Assembly (NCBI GenBank): GCA_964649825.1
Contig: CAZYQW010000036.1
Location: 1-16,493 of the forward strand
DNA: 16,493 nt
Source of the DNA: CAZYQW01 sp964649825
GTDB lineage: Bacteria; Planctomycetota; B15-G4; JADJEK01
Direction: 5' to 3'
Shown: piece by piece, positions 1 to 8,260 of the stretch
Layout: each line of letters opens with the position of its first letter
Position numbering within the stretch: position 1 is the stretch's first letter
Translations under genes and position numbers: made by a program
The notes under the pieces: generated by a model
What the model was told of the DNA's origin: nothing
The model's database searches: none
Seen by the model: only the letters and a program-made list of their open reading frames with translations

Positions 1-15
1 TTCTCCGGGGCCCTC

Positions 16-96
16 GTCATCGCTTGCTGCGTTGCTCCTCCTCGACGTATCTCGAATACGCGGTCGTCGTCGCGCCTTGCCAGCGACGACGATGAC
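16..96. repeat. Palindromic element, possibly a dispersed REP/MITE-like repeat
   Basis: The stretch folds on itself. GTCATCG at 16-22 pairs with CGATGAC at 90-96, TTGCTG at 24-29 pairs with CAGCGA at 81-86 (one G-U), and an inner hairpin pairs CGTAT at 46-50 with ATACG at 56-60 around loop CTCGA, extended by CGA 43-45 with TCG 64-66. No convincing gene covers it. The layered symmetry resembles palindromic intergenic repeats, but a second copy is not visible in this window, so repeat status is inferred. Confidence 0.4.
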
Positions 97-107
97 CTCC
101 GGATAAT
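77..107 (+). promoter_or_regulatory. Candidate sigma70-type promoter for the metallophosphoesterase gene
   Basis: TTGCCA at 77-82 (5 of 6 to TTGACA) and GATAAT at 102-107 (5 of 6 to TATAAT) are separated by 19 bp, slightly longer than ideal. A transcript would start near 113, giving a leader of about 36 nt before the GTG at 149. The -35 box lies inside the preceding palindromic element, so the element may supply part of the promoter. Confidence 0.4.
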
Positions 108-148
108 CCACCAACAATCTGAATCACACCACTAGGCTCTCTCTCACG

Positions 149-1018
149 GTGACGCTCATGACCCTCGCCCGCGCCCCCCGCCGCTACCCGCGCCTCGCGT
201 TGTCGGTCGCGGCCTTCGTCGAGCGGGCCGCGGTCCTCCTCGGCGGGCGTCGCCTCTACCGCCGGTCGCTGCGGCGGCCGCGGCTGCGGGTCGTGACGCA
301 CGACGTCGATTTGACGGGCCTCGACCCGCGTCTCGACGGGCTTCGCGTCGTCCACCTCTCTGACTTCCACGCCGGCCCGTTCCTCGACGCGGCCGCGCTC
401 GACGACGTGATCGCGACCGCGAACGCCGCGGCGCCCGACGTCGTCGCGCTGACCGGCGACTTCATCACCCACCGCGCCGACGAAGGCGTCGCTCTCGCCG
501 GCACGTTCGGTCGGCTGGAGGCGAGGCTCGGCGCGTTCGCGGTCTTCGGCAACCACGACTACCGGGCGCGGCGCGAGGGCGAGATGGAGGACGCGTTCGC
601 GCGGGTCGGCGTCACGACCCTCCGCAACCGGGGCGTGGCCGTCGAGCGGGACGGCGCACGCGTCTGGATCGCGGGGATCGAGGACGTCGAGGAGGGGAAG
701 GTCGTCGACCTCGACGCGGCGCTCGCGGGGCGCGCCGGCGGCGACGCGACGATCCTCCTCGCGCACCACCCCGACGTGGCCGACGACCTCGGCGGGCGTG
801 CGATCGACCTCGTCCTCGCCGGGCACACGCACGGCGGCCAGATTCGGCTGTTCGGCCGGTCGATCCTCGGCACGTCGCTGCGCAGCCGCTACCGAGCGGG
901 GATCTATCACGCGGGCTCGGCGCGGCTTCACGTGACGCGCGGGATCGGAGTCCTGGTCCTTCCGCTGCGCGTCGGAGCGCCGGCCGAGGTCGCGGTGTTG
1001 ACGCTGCGCCGCGCCTGA
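149..1018 (+). CDS. Calcineurin-like metallophosphoesterase, YaeI/LpxG-like
   Basis: This is a binuclear-metal phosphoesterase of 289 residues. All family motifs are in order: HLSDFH (H69-H74, D72), GD at 103-104, GNHD at 134-137, HHPD at 206-209 and GHTHGG (H226, H228), so it should be catalytically competent. The N-terminus is basic with a weakly hydrophobic stretch (about residues 15-33), consistent with membrane association as in YaeI-type enzymes. Relatives include lipid-directed UDP-2,3-diacylglucosamine hydrolases (LpxG), so a lipid or nucleotide-lipid substrate is plausible but not shown. The start could be GTG at 149 or ATG at 158 in the same frame; no strong Shine-Dalgarno sequence separates them. 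The sulfotransferase gene follows after 35 bp on the same strand, so the two may share a transcript. Confidence 0.88.
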   Translation: MTLMTLARAPRRYPRLALSVAAFVERAAVLLGGRRLYRRSLRRPRLRVVTHDVDLTGLDPRLDGLRVVHLSDFHAGPFLDAAALDDVIATANAAAPDVVALTGDFITHRADEGVALAGTFGRLEARLGAFAVFGNHDYRARREGEMEDAFARVGVTTLRNRGVAVERDGARVWIAGIEDVEEGKVVDLDAALAGRAGGDATILLAHHPDVADDLGGRAIDLVLAGHTHGGQIRLFGRSILGTSLRSRYRAGIYHAGSARLHVTRGIGVLVLPLRVGAPAEVAVLTLRRA

Positions 1019-1053
1019 TAGCATGCCCGATCCGAGCCCCGGCGGAGCCCCCG

Positions 1054-1935
1054 GTGATCCACGACTGGCGACAGATCTCGCGTGCGATGCAGGACGAGGA
1101 CGTCGTCTTCGTGGTCGGCGTACCGCGCGGCGGCACCACCGCGCTGCGCGCGACGTTCGACCGTCACCCGTCGTTCCGCGCCCGTGAGGTCGACTCGGTC
1201 GAGACGCAGATCTTCGCGTCCCCCGAGAGCGCCGACGCGGTGCTGGATGACGCGGGCACGCGCCTGCGCGAGTTCCTCCTCGACGACGAGGCGGCGGCCC
1301 GCGAGCTCCACGCGACGATCGCGCGCCTGGCCGCGGAGGGGGGCGGCGACGTCGACCGGGTGCGGGTCTTCTTCCACTTCGCCCGGCGGGCGCGCGGCGT
1401 CGCCCGGCTGCTCGAGAAGACTCCGCGGCACCTCGACCACCTCGACGAGATCGCGGCCGCGTTTCCGCGCTCGAAGGTGCTGATCTGCGTGCGCCACCCG
1501 GTCGACGTCTACAGCTCCTACCGGAAGAAGCTGTTCAAGGCGGAGCGTCGCTCCGGCGTGCAGGACAAGCACGGCTGGCTCCAGCTCTCGCCCGAGCGGT
1601 TCGCCGAGAAGTACGCCGGCTGGATCGACACGATGCTCGAGCACGAGCGCGCCGCACCGGAGCGCTGCCGCGTCGTTCGCTACGAGCGGCTCACCCAGCA
1701 ACCGCGCGAGGTGATCCGCGAGCTCTGCGAGTTCCTCGGCGAGCCGTTCGACGAGCCGACCTTGTTCGACGAGGTCCAGGTCGAGCGCGACGAATTCGGC
1801 TCTCCTCGCCCGCGGCAGCGGATCGTGGTCAACGAGAAGGACTGGCGCGAGTTCCTGTCCGACGAGGACGCCCGCACCGTCGAGACCCGCACCGCCGACC
1901 GCATGGCCCGCCTCGCGTACGCACGCTACACGTGA
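1054..1935 (+). CDS. Sulfotransferase family protein (PAPS-dependent type)
   Basis: A 293-residue protein with the P-loop-like 5'-phosphosulfate loop VGVPRGGTT (residues 21-29) followed by LRATFDRHPSF. It also has a 3'-phosphate-binding segment around residues 142-158 (VRHPVDVYSSYRKK), the two hallmarks of the sulfotransferase fold. Enzymes of this family move sulfate from PAPS to hydroxyl or amine groups of sugars, lipids or peptides; the acceptor cannot be read from sequence. No signal peptide is visible, so it should act in the cytoplasm. The GTG at 1054 has GGAG at 1044-1047 with a 6-nt spacer; an in-frame ATG at 1087 would still retain the PAPS loop. No PAPS-synthesis genes are nearby. 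Confidence 0.85.
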   Translation: MIHDWRQISRAMQDEDVVFVVGVPRGGTTALRATFDRHPSFRAREVDSVETQIFASPESADAVLDDAGTRLREFLLDDEAAARELHATIARLAAEGGGDVDRVRVFFHFARRARGVARLLEKTPRHLDHLDEIAAAFPRSKVLICVRHPVDVYSSYRKKLFKAERRSGVQDKHGWLQLSPERFAEKYAGWIDTMLEHERAAPERCRVVRYERLTQQPREVIRELCEFLGEPFDEPTLFDEVQVERDEFGSPRPRQRIVVNEKDWREFLSDEDARTVETRTADRMARLAYARYT

Positions 1936-1981
1936 CCCCTCTGCATCGGCGGATCGGCGGATCGAGGGGCGCGGGGCCCCT
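1936..1981 (+). terminator. Hairpin region after the sulfotransferase gene, terminator-like without a T-tract
   Basis: Immediately after the stop codon, CCCCTC (1936-1941) can pair with GAGGGG (1964-1969). Alternatively AGGGGC (1965-1970) pairs with GCCCCT (1976-1981) around a 5-nt loop. The two hairpins share 1965-1969 and are mutually exclusive. No U-rich tract follows, so intrinsic termination is uncertain. Confidence 0.3.
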
Positions 1982-2028
1982 GACGAGACGTTTCGGCGCC
2001 TCGCCGCCCGCATCGGCCGCGTCCATCC

Positions 2029-2036
2029 GGTACGAT
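2029..2036 (+). promoter_or_regulatory. GGTACGAT box, candidate -10 element with a very short or absent leader
   Basis: GGTACGAT lies 9 bp before an ATG at 2046 that opens the ancestral-looking frame of the large repeat protein. TACGAT matches 4 of 6 bases of TATAAT; no good -35 box sits 16-18 bp upstream. The same octamer occurs 8 bp before the ATG of the lipoprotein gene at 11056. Such spacing would place the transcript start at or very near the ATG. Confidence 0.35.
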
Positions 2037-2075
2037 GAGATCGCCATGAGGCGCCGAATGCCTCCGGAGAGAGTC

Positions 2076-2101
2076 ATGGCTTCTGAATATGGCTTCTGAA
2101 T
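2076..2101 (+). repeat. 13-bp tandem duplication spanning a start codon
   Basis: ATGGCTTCTGAAT occurs twice back to back (2076-2088 and 2089-2101). Because 13 is not a multiple of 3, the first ATG (GGAG at 2066-2069 upstream) opens only MASEYGF and stops at 2097-2099, whereas the second ATG opens the long repeat protein. The frame from ATG 2046 (MRRRMPPERV) joins the first copy and meets the same stop. Confidence 0.9.
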
Positions 2102-4980
2102 GCGGAGCGGCCCGGACGGCCGTCCTTCTGACCCTCCTTCTGCTGTTCGTGGGGACCGCGACGGCCGTGCTCCTGTTCGACGGGGGCGGTCCGGACCTGC
2201 TTTCGGCCGAAGGCGACCCCGAGGCGGCCGCGCGTACCGCCGGCGTGGTCGAAACGAGCCCGGCGGCGAAGGGCGCGAGCTCGCGCCGCGAGGAGTCGGA
2301 GTCGCCCGAAGCCGTCCCCACCGACGAGGTGCCGGCCGCCGCCGCCGGCGAGGGGATGATCCCGCCGGACGCCACGGGCCTCGCGGGGCGCGTGATCGAC
2401 TGGAAGGGGCGGCCCACGGCCGGCGTCGCCGTCACCGTCGATCTCGCCGTCGCGAAGCGGGACGCGCCGACGTTCGGCGTCGCGATCGACGGGCGCCGCG
2501 GCACCGGTCGCTTCGTGCGCGAGACCACGACCGACTCCGACGGCCGCTTCCTCATCCATCCCCTCCCGCCGCACGACGGCTACCGCGTCGAGGCGCGTTC
2601 CGACGACGGCGGCATCGGGCGCGTCGAGTCGTGCGAGGTGATCGACCGGCTGCTGCTGGAGATCGGAGACGTCGCGTTGAAGCGCGGCGCACTGGTGAGC
2701 GGCGTCGTCCGTTCCGACGGCGGCGGACCGATCGAGGGCGCGCGTGTCGCGTTGGGCTTTGGCTTCGACGACCGTCCGATCCGCAGCGACGCGGCGGGTC
2801 GCTTCGACGTGGGGCTCGTCTTTCCCGGGAAGTATCGCTTTCTGGTCGAGGCCGCGGGCTATGCGCTCGATCAGGGCATCGAATACGAGTTCGTCGAAGG
2901 CGACGCGGTGGACGACCTGGAGCTCACGATGGTCGTCGCGGCGCCGATCCACGGCCGCGTCGTCGACGACGCCGGCCGAGGGGTGGCCGAGGCGCAGATC
3001 AACGCGAACCGCGTCGAGCCGCGCGACCCCTTCTCCTGGACGGGCGGCCAGACGCGAACCGATGCAGACGGCGCGTTCCGCTTCGACTCGCTCCCCGCCG
3101 GTACGTACCAGGTCTTCGCGAACAAGGCGGGCTACCACTCGGCCAACCAGCAGGCGGTCGTGGCCGGCGGGCCCGCGATCGAGCTCACCATCCAACGGTC
3201 CGGCCGCATCGAGGGCGTCGTCGTCGACGCGACCGATGGAGGGAAGATCCGGGCGACGAAGGTGCGGCTGCTCTGGGTGGCGCGCTGGGAGGCCGATGAC
3301 CCGAACGCCGAGTTCCAGCCGTACTGGGGAAACCCGGACCCCGAGGTGGCCGCGGACGGATCGTTCTCGATCGGTCTGAACGACGGCGGCCGGTTCATCG
3401 TCGACGCCCACGCCGACGGTTACGCGCCGGGCCGCTCGGACGTGATCCAGCTCGAGGAGAACGCGACGATCTCCGGCGTCGTCGTGCAGCTCGCGCGAGG
3501 AATGGGAATCGATGTCCACGTCGTCGACGCGGCGACGGGCGAGCCGGTGCCGTCGGCGGTCGTGAGCGTCCACGCCGCGCTCGAGACCCCGGAGTCCGGC
3601 GTGGACTTGGAACAGGAGCTGCATATCCTGGGTTACTCGAGCTCGTTCTACGGGGAGGAACACTCGGCGGAGGGGCTCGGCGAGCGCCTCGATCGGGCCG
3701 TCACCGATGCCGCCGGGCAGGCGCGCGTCGACTCGCTGGTCGCCGGCACGGTCGTCGTCGTCGCGAAACATCCAGCGTTCGCGGAGGCGCGCTCGAACTC
3801 GGTCGAGTTGCGAGCGGGAGGTCCGACGCCGGTCGTCGAGCTGGCGCTGAGCCACGGCGGCGCGATCCGCGGCCGCGTGACGAACCAGCACGGCGAAGCC
3901 GAGCCGGCGCTGAGCATCTCGGCGAACGGACCGCAAGGCGCGCCGGCGTCGTCCGTCACCGGCGAGGGCGGCGCGTACCTCATCGAGAACCTGACGCCGG
4001 GCCGATACCGCGTGGCGGCGGACATCGCGGCCGGACCCGGCGCGGGCCCGCTCGCGATGATCCGCGGCCAGCCGGGCCGCGAACTCTCCGAGGCGGAGCA
4101 GTACCCGATCGTGGTCATCGACGGCGAGACGGTCGAGCACGACGTGACGATCACGCGGATCGAGCCGGGCGTGCTCAAGGGATCGGTGCTGATGAACGGC
4201 GCGCCCGCGAAGGGCCTGCAAGTGGTGGCGAACCTGATCCAGGCGAACGGAGGAGTCTCCTGGACCTGGCGGTACAACGACCGGACCGACGAGCTCGGCC
4301 GGTTCGAGTTCCGTCGGATCGATCCGGGCTCGTATCAACTCTCGGTGAGGCGGAGCTGGTCGCAGACGTTCGTCGGCAACGACGTCCAGGTGGCCGCGAA
4401 CCAGGAGACGCAGGTCACCGTCGACATCGCGATCGGCCGCGTGGTCGGGCGGGTCACGGGCCAAGGCGGGGCCCCCCTCGCGGACGCACGCATCCAGGCC
4501 ACGTGGAAGAGCGGCGCGACGAAGGTCTCGCCGTGGGGGAGCAACCGGTCCGGCGCGTCCGGGGACGACGGCCGTTTCGAGATCGACGACCTGCAGGCGG
4601 GCACCGTCGAGCTGAAGGTATCGCGGCGCGGCTACGTGGCGACGACCATCTCCGACCTGACGGTGAGCGCGCATCGAGTGACGGGTCCGATCGACGTGCC
4701 GATGAGCGCGGGGTCGTGGATCCAGGCGCGGATCGCGGACGTCCCCGACGGCGGGCGCGTCCACCTGCGCTTCGACCCGGAGGGCGAGGGCAAGAAGTCG
4801 GTGCGGCGTTGGGCCCGCGCCGAGGAAGGCTTCTTCTGGATCGAGATCGGCGAGGACGCGGCCGGCACGGTGACCGCGGCGCTGCACGTGCCGAACGGTA
4901 CCCCTCTCGTGGCCAAGGCACCGGTGCGGCTGACCAAGGGGAAGAACGTCGAGGTGTCGCTCGAGCTTGCTCCACCGTGA
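2089..4980 (+). CDS. Large exported/anchored protein with about eight carboxypeptidase-regulatory (Cna-B-like) repeats
   Basis: A 963-residue protein. A hydrophobic segment at about residues 11-30 acts as signal peptide or membrane anchor, followed by a low-complexity A/E/P-rich linker to about residue 95. About eight beta-sandwich repeats follow, at roughly 98-185, 204-265, 287-350, 372-450, 474-565, 592-645, 695-760 and 783-860. Each has the pattern G-x-V-x-D-x-x-G-x-P...(T)-D-x-x-G-x-F-x-(I/V)-x-x-L-x-x-G-x-Y-x-(V/L) typical of CarboxypepD_reg domains. A distinct 80-residue C-terminal domain ends the protein. No protease, peptidase or LPXTG motif is visible, so it is probably structural or adhesive at the envelope; that role is inferred. 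The start is disturbed by the 13-bp duplication: this ATG has no Shine-Dalgarno sequence at normal spacing, and the basic n-region MRRRMPPERV lies out of frame. Expression may depend on re-initiation from the overlapping 7-codon leader. Confidence 0.8.
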   Translation: MASECGAARTAVLLTLLLLFVGTATAVLLFDGGGPDLLSAEGDPEAAARTAGVVETSPAAKGASSRREESESPEAVPTDEVPAAAAGEGMIPPDATGLAGRVIDWKGRPTAGVAVTVDLAVAKRDAPTFGVAIDGRRGTGRFVRETTTDSDGRFLIHPLPPHDGYRVEARSDDGGIGRVESCEVIDRLLLEIGDVALKRGALVSGVVRSDGGGPIEGARVALGFGFDDRPIRSDAAGRFDVGLVFPGKYRFLVEAAGYALDQGIEYEFVEGDAVDDLELTMVVAAPIHGRVVDDAGRGVAEAQINANRVEPRDPFSWTGGQTRTDADGAFRFDSLPAGTYQVFANKAGYHSANQQAVVAGGPAIELTIQRSGRIEGVVVDATDGGKIRATKVRLLWVARWEADDPNAEFQPYWGNPDPEVAADGSFSIGLNDGGRFIVDAHADGYAPGRSDVIQLEENATISGVVVQLARGMGIDVHVVDAATGEPVPSAVVSVHAALETPESGVDLEQELHILGYSSSFYGEEHSAEGLGERLDRAVTDAAGQARVDSLVAGTVVVVAKHPAFAEARSNSVELRAGGPTPVVELALSHGGAIRGRVTNQHGEAEPALSISANGPQGAPASSVTGEGGAYLIENLTPGRYRVAADIAAGPGAGPLAMIRGQPGRELSEAEQYPIVVIDGETVEHDVTITRIEPGVLKGSVLMNGAPAKGLQVVANLIQANGGVSWTWRYNDRTDELGRFEFRRIDPGSYQLSVRRSWSQTFVGNDVQVAANQETQVTVDIAIGRVVGRVTGQGGAPLADARIQATWKSGATKVSPWGSNRSGASGDDGRFEIDDLQAGTVELKVSRRGYVATTISDLTVSAHRVTGPIDVPMSAGSWIQARIADVPDGGRVHLRFDPEGEGKKSVRRWARAEEGFFWIEIGEDAAGTVTAALHVPNGTPLVAKAPVRLTKGKNVEVSLELAPP

Positions 4981-5040
4981 TCGGTTGGTGACAATCGCTT
5001 TGGTGTTGCCGTCCGGGGATTCCCGAAGAGGAGCCGATCG

Positions 5041-5600
5041 ATGCCGCGACTGACGAGGATCTACACGAGGACGGGAGACGACGGCACGACCGCCCTCGGA
5101 TCCGGGCGCCGCGTCTCGAAGGACGACGCGCGGATCGAGGCGTACGGCACGGTCGATGAGTTGAACGCGGCGATCGGTGTGGCGCTCGCCCGCGGGCTCG
5201 ACGCCGAGATCGACGTCGTGCTCCTGCGCGTCCAGAACGACCTGTTCCACCTCGGCTCCGACCTCTGCTTCCCGGAGACCGACAAGACGCAGACCCCGGT
5301 GCCGAAGATCGACGCGCGCCACGTCGAGGCCCTCGAGCGCGAGCTGGATCGATGGACCGCGGAGCTGCCGGCGTTGGAGAACTTCATCCTGCCGGGCGGC
5401 ACCAAGGGCGCGGCCGATCTGCACGTCGCGCGGACGATCGCGCGACGCGCCGAGCGCCGCGTCCAGACCCTGGCTCGGGCCGAGACGGTCGGCGGGCACG
5501 TTCTCCAGTATCTGAATCGCCTCTCCGATCTCCTGTTCGTGATGTCGCGCATCGAGAACGCGCGCAAGGGTCGGGACGACGTCTACTGGGACTCCCACGC

Positions 5601-5604
<4 letters not shown>
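5041..5604 (+). CDS. pduO: Cob(I)yrinic acid a,c-diamide / cob(I)alamin adenosyltransferase, PduO type
   Basis: This enzyme transfers the 5'-deoxyadenosyl group of ATP to cob(I)alamin (or cob(I)inamide-type corrinoids) to make the coenzyme form of B12. At 187 residues it has the usual PduO/MMAB length. It shows the N-terminal ATP loop TRTGDDGTTAL (9-19), the YGTVDELNAAIG segment (about 35-46), LPGG (117-120), the Arg-rich helix ARTIARRAERR with the ATP-contacting arginines, and YLNRLSDLLF near the C-terminus. The ATG at 5041 has GAGGAG with a 7-nt spacer. Its stop overlaps the start of the next gene (ATGA at 5601-5604), tying it to a cobalamin-binding protein in one operon. No B12-dependent enzyme and no cobalamin riboswitch is visible nearby; the 60 bp upstream are too short for one. 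Confidence 0.93.
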
Positions 5605-6549
<945 letters not shown>

Positions 6550-6557
<8 letters not shown>

Positions 6558-8199
6558 TCGCGCGCTGGGCTCCGTCGCGGCGGTCGTCCTCGTCCTCCTG
6601 CTCGCCGTCGTCCTGAAGCTCCGCTACCTCGCCGCGTACGAGGCGCGCGAGCCGCTCGCCGAGGTCCCGTACGGGGACAGCCTCGTCTATCTGAACGAGG
6701 CGGCGCTCCATTTCGGCGCGGGCGGGACCGCCGCCGCGTTCTACAAGCCGCCGCTCTACTCGTACGTCCTCCACGTCCTCGACGCAACGACGCCGGAGGG
6801 GCGGCACCGAACGAGGCTGCTCCAGCTCGCGCTCGGCGTACTCACTTTGCTCTGCGTGTATCGACTCGCGGCGCGCCGCGGCGGCTGGGCGGCGGGAGGC
6901 GCCGCGGCGCTGCTTCTGCTGTTCCACGCTCCGGCCACGTTCTACGAGACGAAGCTGCTCGACACGGTGCCGTCGCTCTTCCTCTCGACGCTCGCGATGC
7001 TCGGGCTCGACGCACTCCTCCATCCGGTGGAACGCGCGGGGCACGACAGGGGCGCAGGGTCCTCGCGGCTCGATCGCCCGCGGGTGGCGGGATGGGCGGC
7101 TCTCCTCGTCGGCCTCCTGCTCGGCGTCTCCGCCCTCGCGCGAAGCGCGAACCTCTTGCTGGCGCTGGGCGCGGCCGCGTTGCTCGGCCCGCGGCGGCGC
7201 CCGCGCGCGGCGTTCCTCCTCCTCATCGGGGCGGCGCTGCCCGTCGTTCCGGTCGCCGCCCACAACTTCCGCGCGAGCGGCGACCTGATCCCGATCAACT
7301 ACAGCGAGGGTCACACGTTCCTCGTCGGGAACAACGCGCGGTCCCAGGGGATCTACGTCATCCCGCCGGGCTACCCCGACGGGGTGCCGAACGAGCGCGC
7401 CGTGGAACGGGAGATCGCGCGCCGCGAGCTCGGTCACGAGCCGTCGCCGAAGGAGCAGCGCGACCTCTCGTACCGCAAGGGGCTCGAGTTCCTGCGGGCC
7501 AACCCCTCCCGCGTGGGCGGCCTCCTGAACGACAAGCTGCGGTTCGCGGTCTCCGCGTACTCCGTGGGCGACAACTTCTCGCTTCAGCGCGAGCGCGAAC
7601 GTCTGGCGCTGCTGCCGGGGATGGCGATCCCGTTCCCGCTGCTGCTCGGGCTCGGCCTGATCGGCCTCTTCCTCGGGGGTCGCGAGCGTCGAACCGGGCC
7701 GATCGCGCTGCCCGTGGTCGTGACGTTCCTCGTGTTGCTCGTCTTCTACGTCTCCGAGCGCTACCGGCTCCCGGCCGCGCCGTTCCTCGCCGTGGCCGGC
7801 GGGCTCGCGCTCCGGACGATGGTTGCCGGGATCAAGGCGGCGGAGGCGAGACGGTGCGTGCCCGGCTTCGCGCTCTCGGCCGCGCTCGTCGTCTATCTCG
7901 CGGCGCGGCCCCTCCCCGTATCGGATGCCGCGCTCGCGTATTCCGAGCAGGTGATGGACGTCCAGTACGACCTCTACGCCGCCGCCGTGTTCGAGCGGGA
8001 TGGCGACCTTCCGCGAGCCGCCGCGACCGTGGCGCGCGCGATCGTGCGGCATCCCCAGGCGGCCGACCTCGAGCCGCGTCTTCTCGCGCTCCTCCACCGG
8101 AGAGACCCAGAGACGGTGGCCGCGATCGCCGCCGCGGTGCGGGAGGCGGCGCCCGATCACGCGCGCATCGAGGCGATCCTGCGGCTCGCCGGCGCGTGA
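6550..8199 (+). CDS. GT39/ArnT-like membrane glycosyltransferase with TPR-like C-terminal tail
   Basis: A 549-residue polytopic protein. The first membrane helix spans about residues 8-28, followed by an extracytoplasmic loop with GDSLVYL (D43, the position expected for the GT-C catalytic acid) and YKPPLYSYVL (about 65-74). Multiple hydrophobic helices run to about residue 455. This is the architecture of polyprenyl-phosphate-sugar-dependent GT-C enzymes. The last 90 or so residues are soluble, with helical pairs such as AAAVFERDGDLPRAAATVARAI, resembling one or two TPR motifs. The GTG start at 6550 overlaps the preceding stop by 8 bp, implying translational coupling, although B12 handling and glycosylation are not obviously related. 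Donor and acceptor are unknown. Confidence 0.75.
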
Positions 8200-8214
8200 T
8201 GGGTGGGGTGCGAC

Positions 8215-8220
8215 TACGAT
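8215..8220 (+). promoter_or_regulatory. TACGAT, candidate -10 box for the H1-tailed MmcQ gene
   Basis: TACGAT at 8215-8220 lies 15 bp after the preceding stop and 40 bp before the ATG at 8261, giving a leader of about 34 nt with an AG-rich GAGGCGAG Shine-Dalgarno region. It is the same hexamer as in the GGTACGAT boxes elsewhere in the window. No clear -35 box was found. Confidence 0.3.
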
Positions 8221-8260
8221 GGACATCTCACGGAACGACGCGAAGCGAGGCGAGGCGAGC

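Noticed and set aside
4981..5040. Cobalamin riboswitch before the adenosyltransferase gene
   Set aside because: Only 60 bp are available and no B12-box consensus is visible; a cobalamin riboswitch needs about 200 nt.
2074..5598. A 1174-codon open frame on the minus strand opposite the large repeat protein
   Set aside because: It is an artefact of high GC with few stop codons: composition is Arg/Asp/Val-rich with no domain pattern, while the plus strand has clear repeats and the adenosyltransferase motifs.
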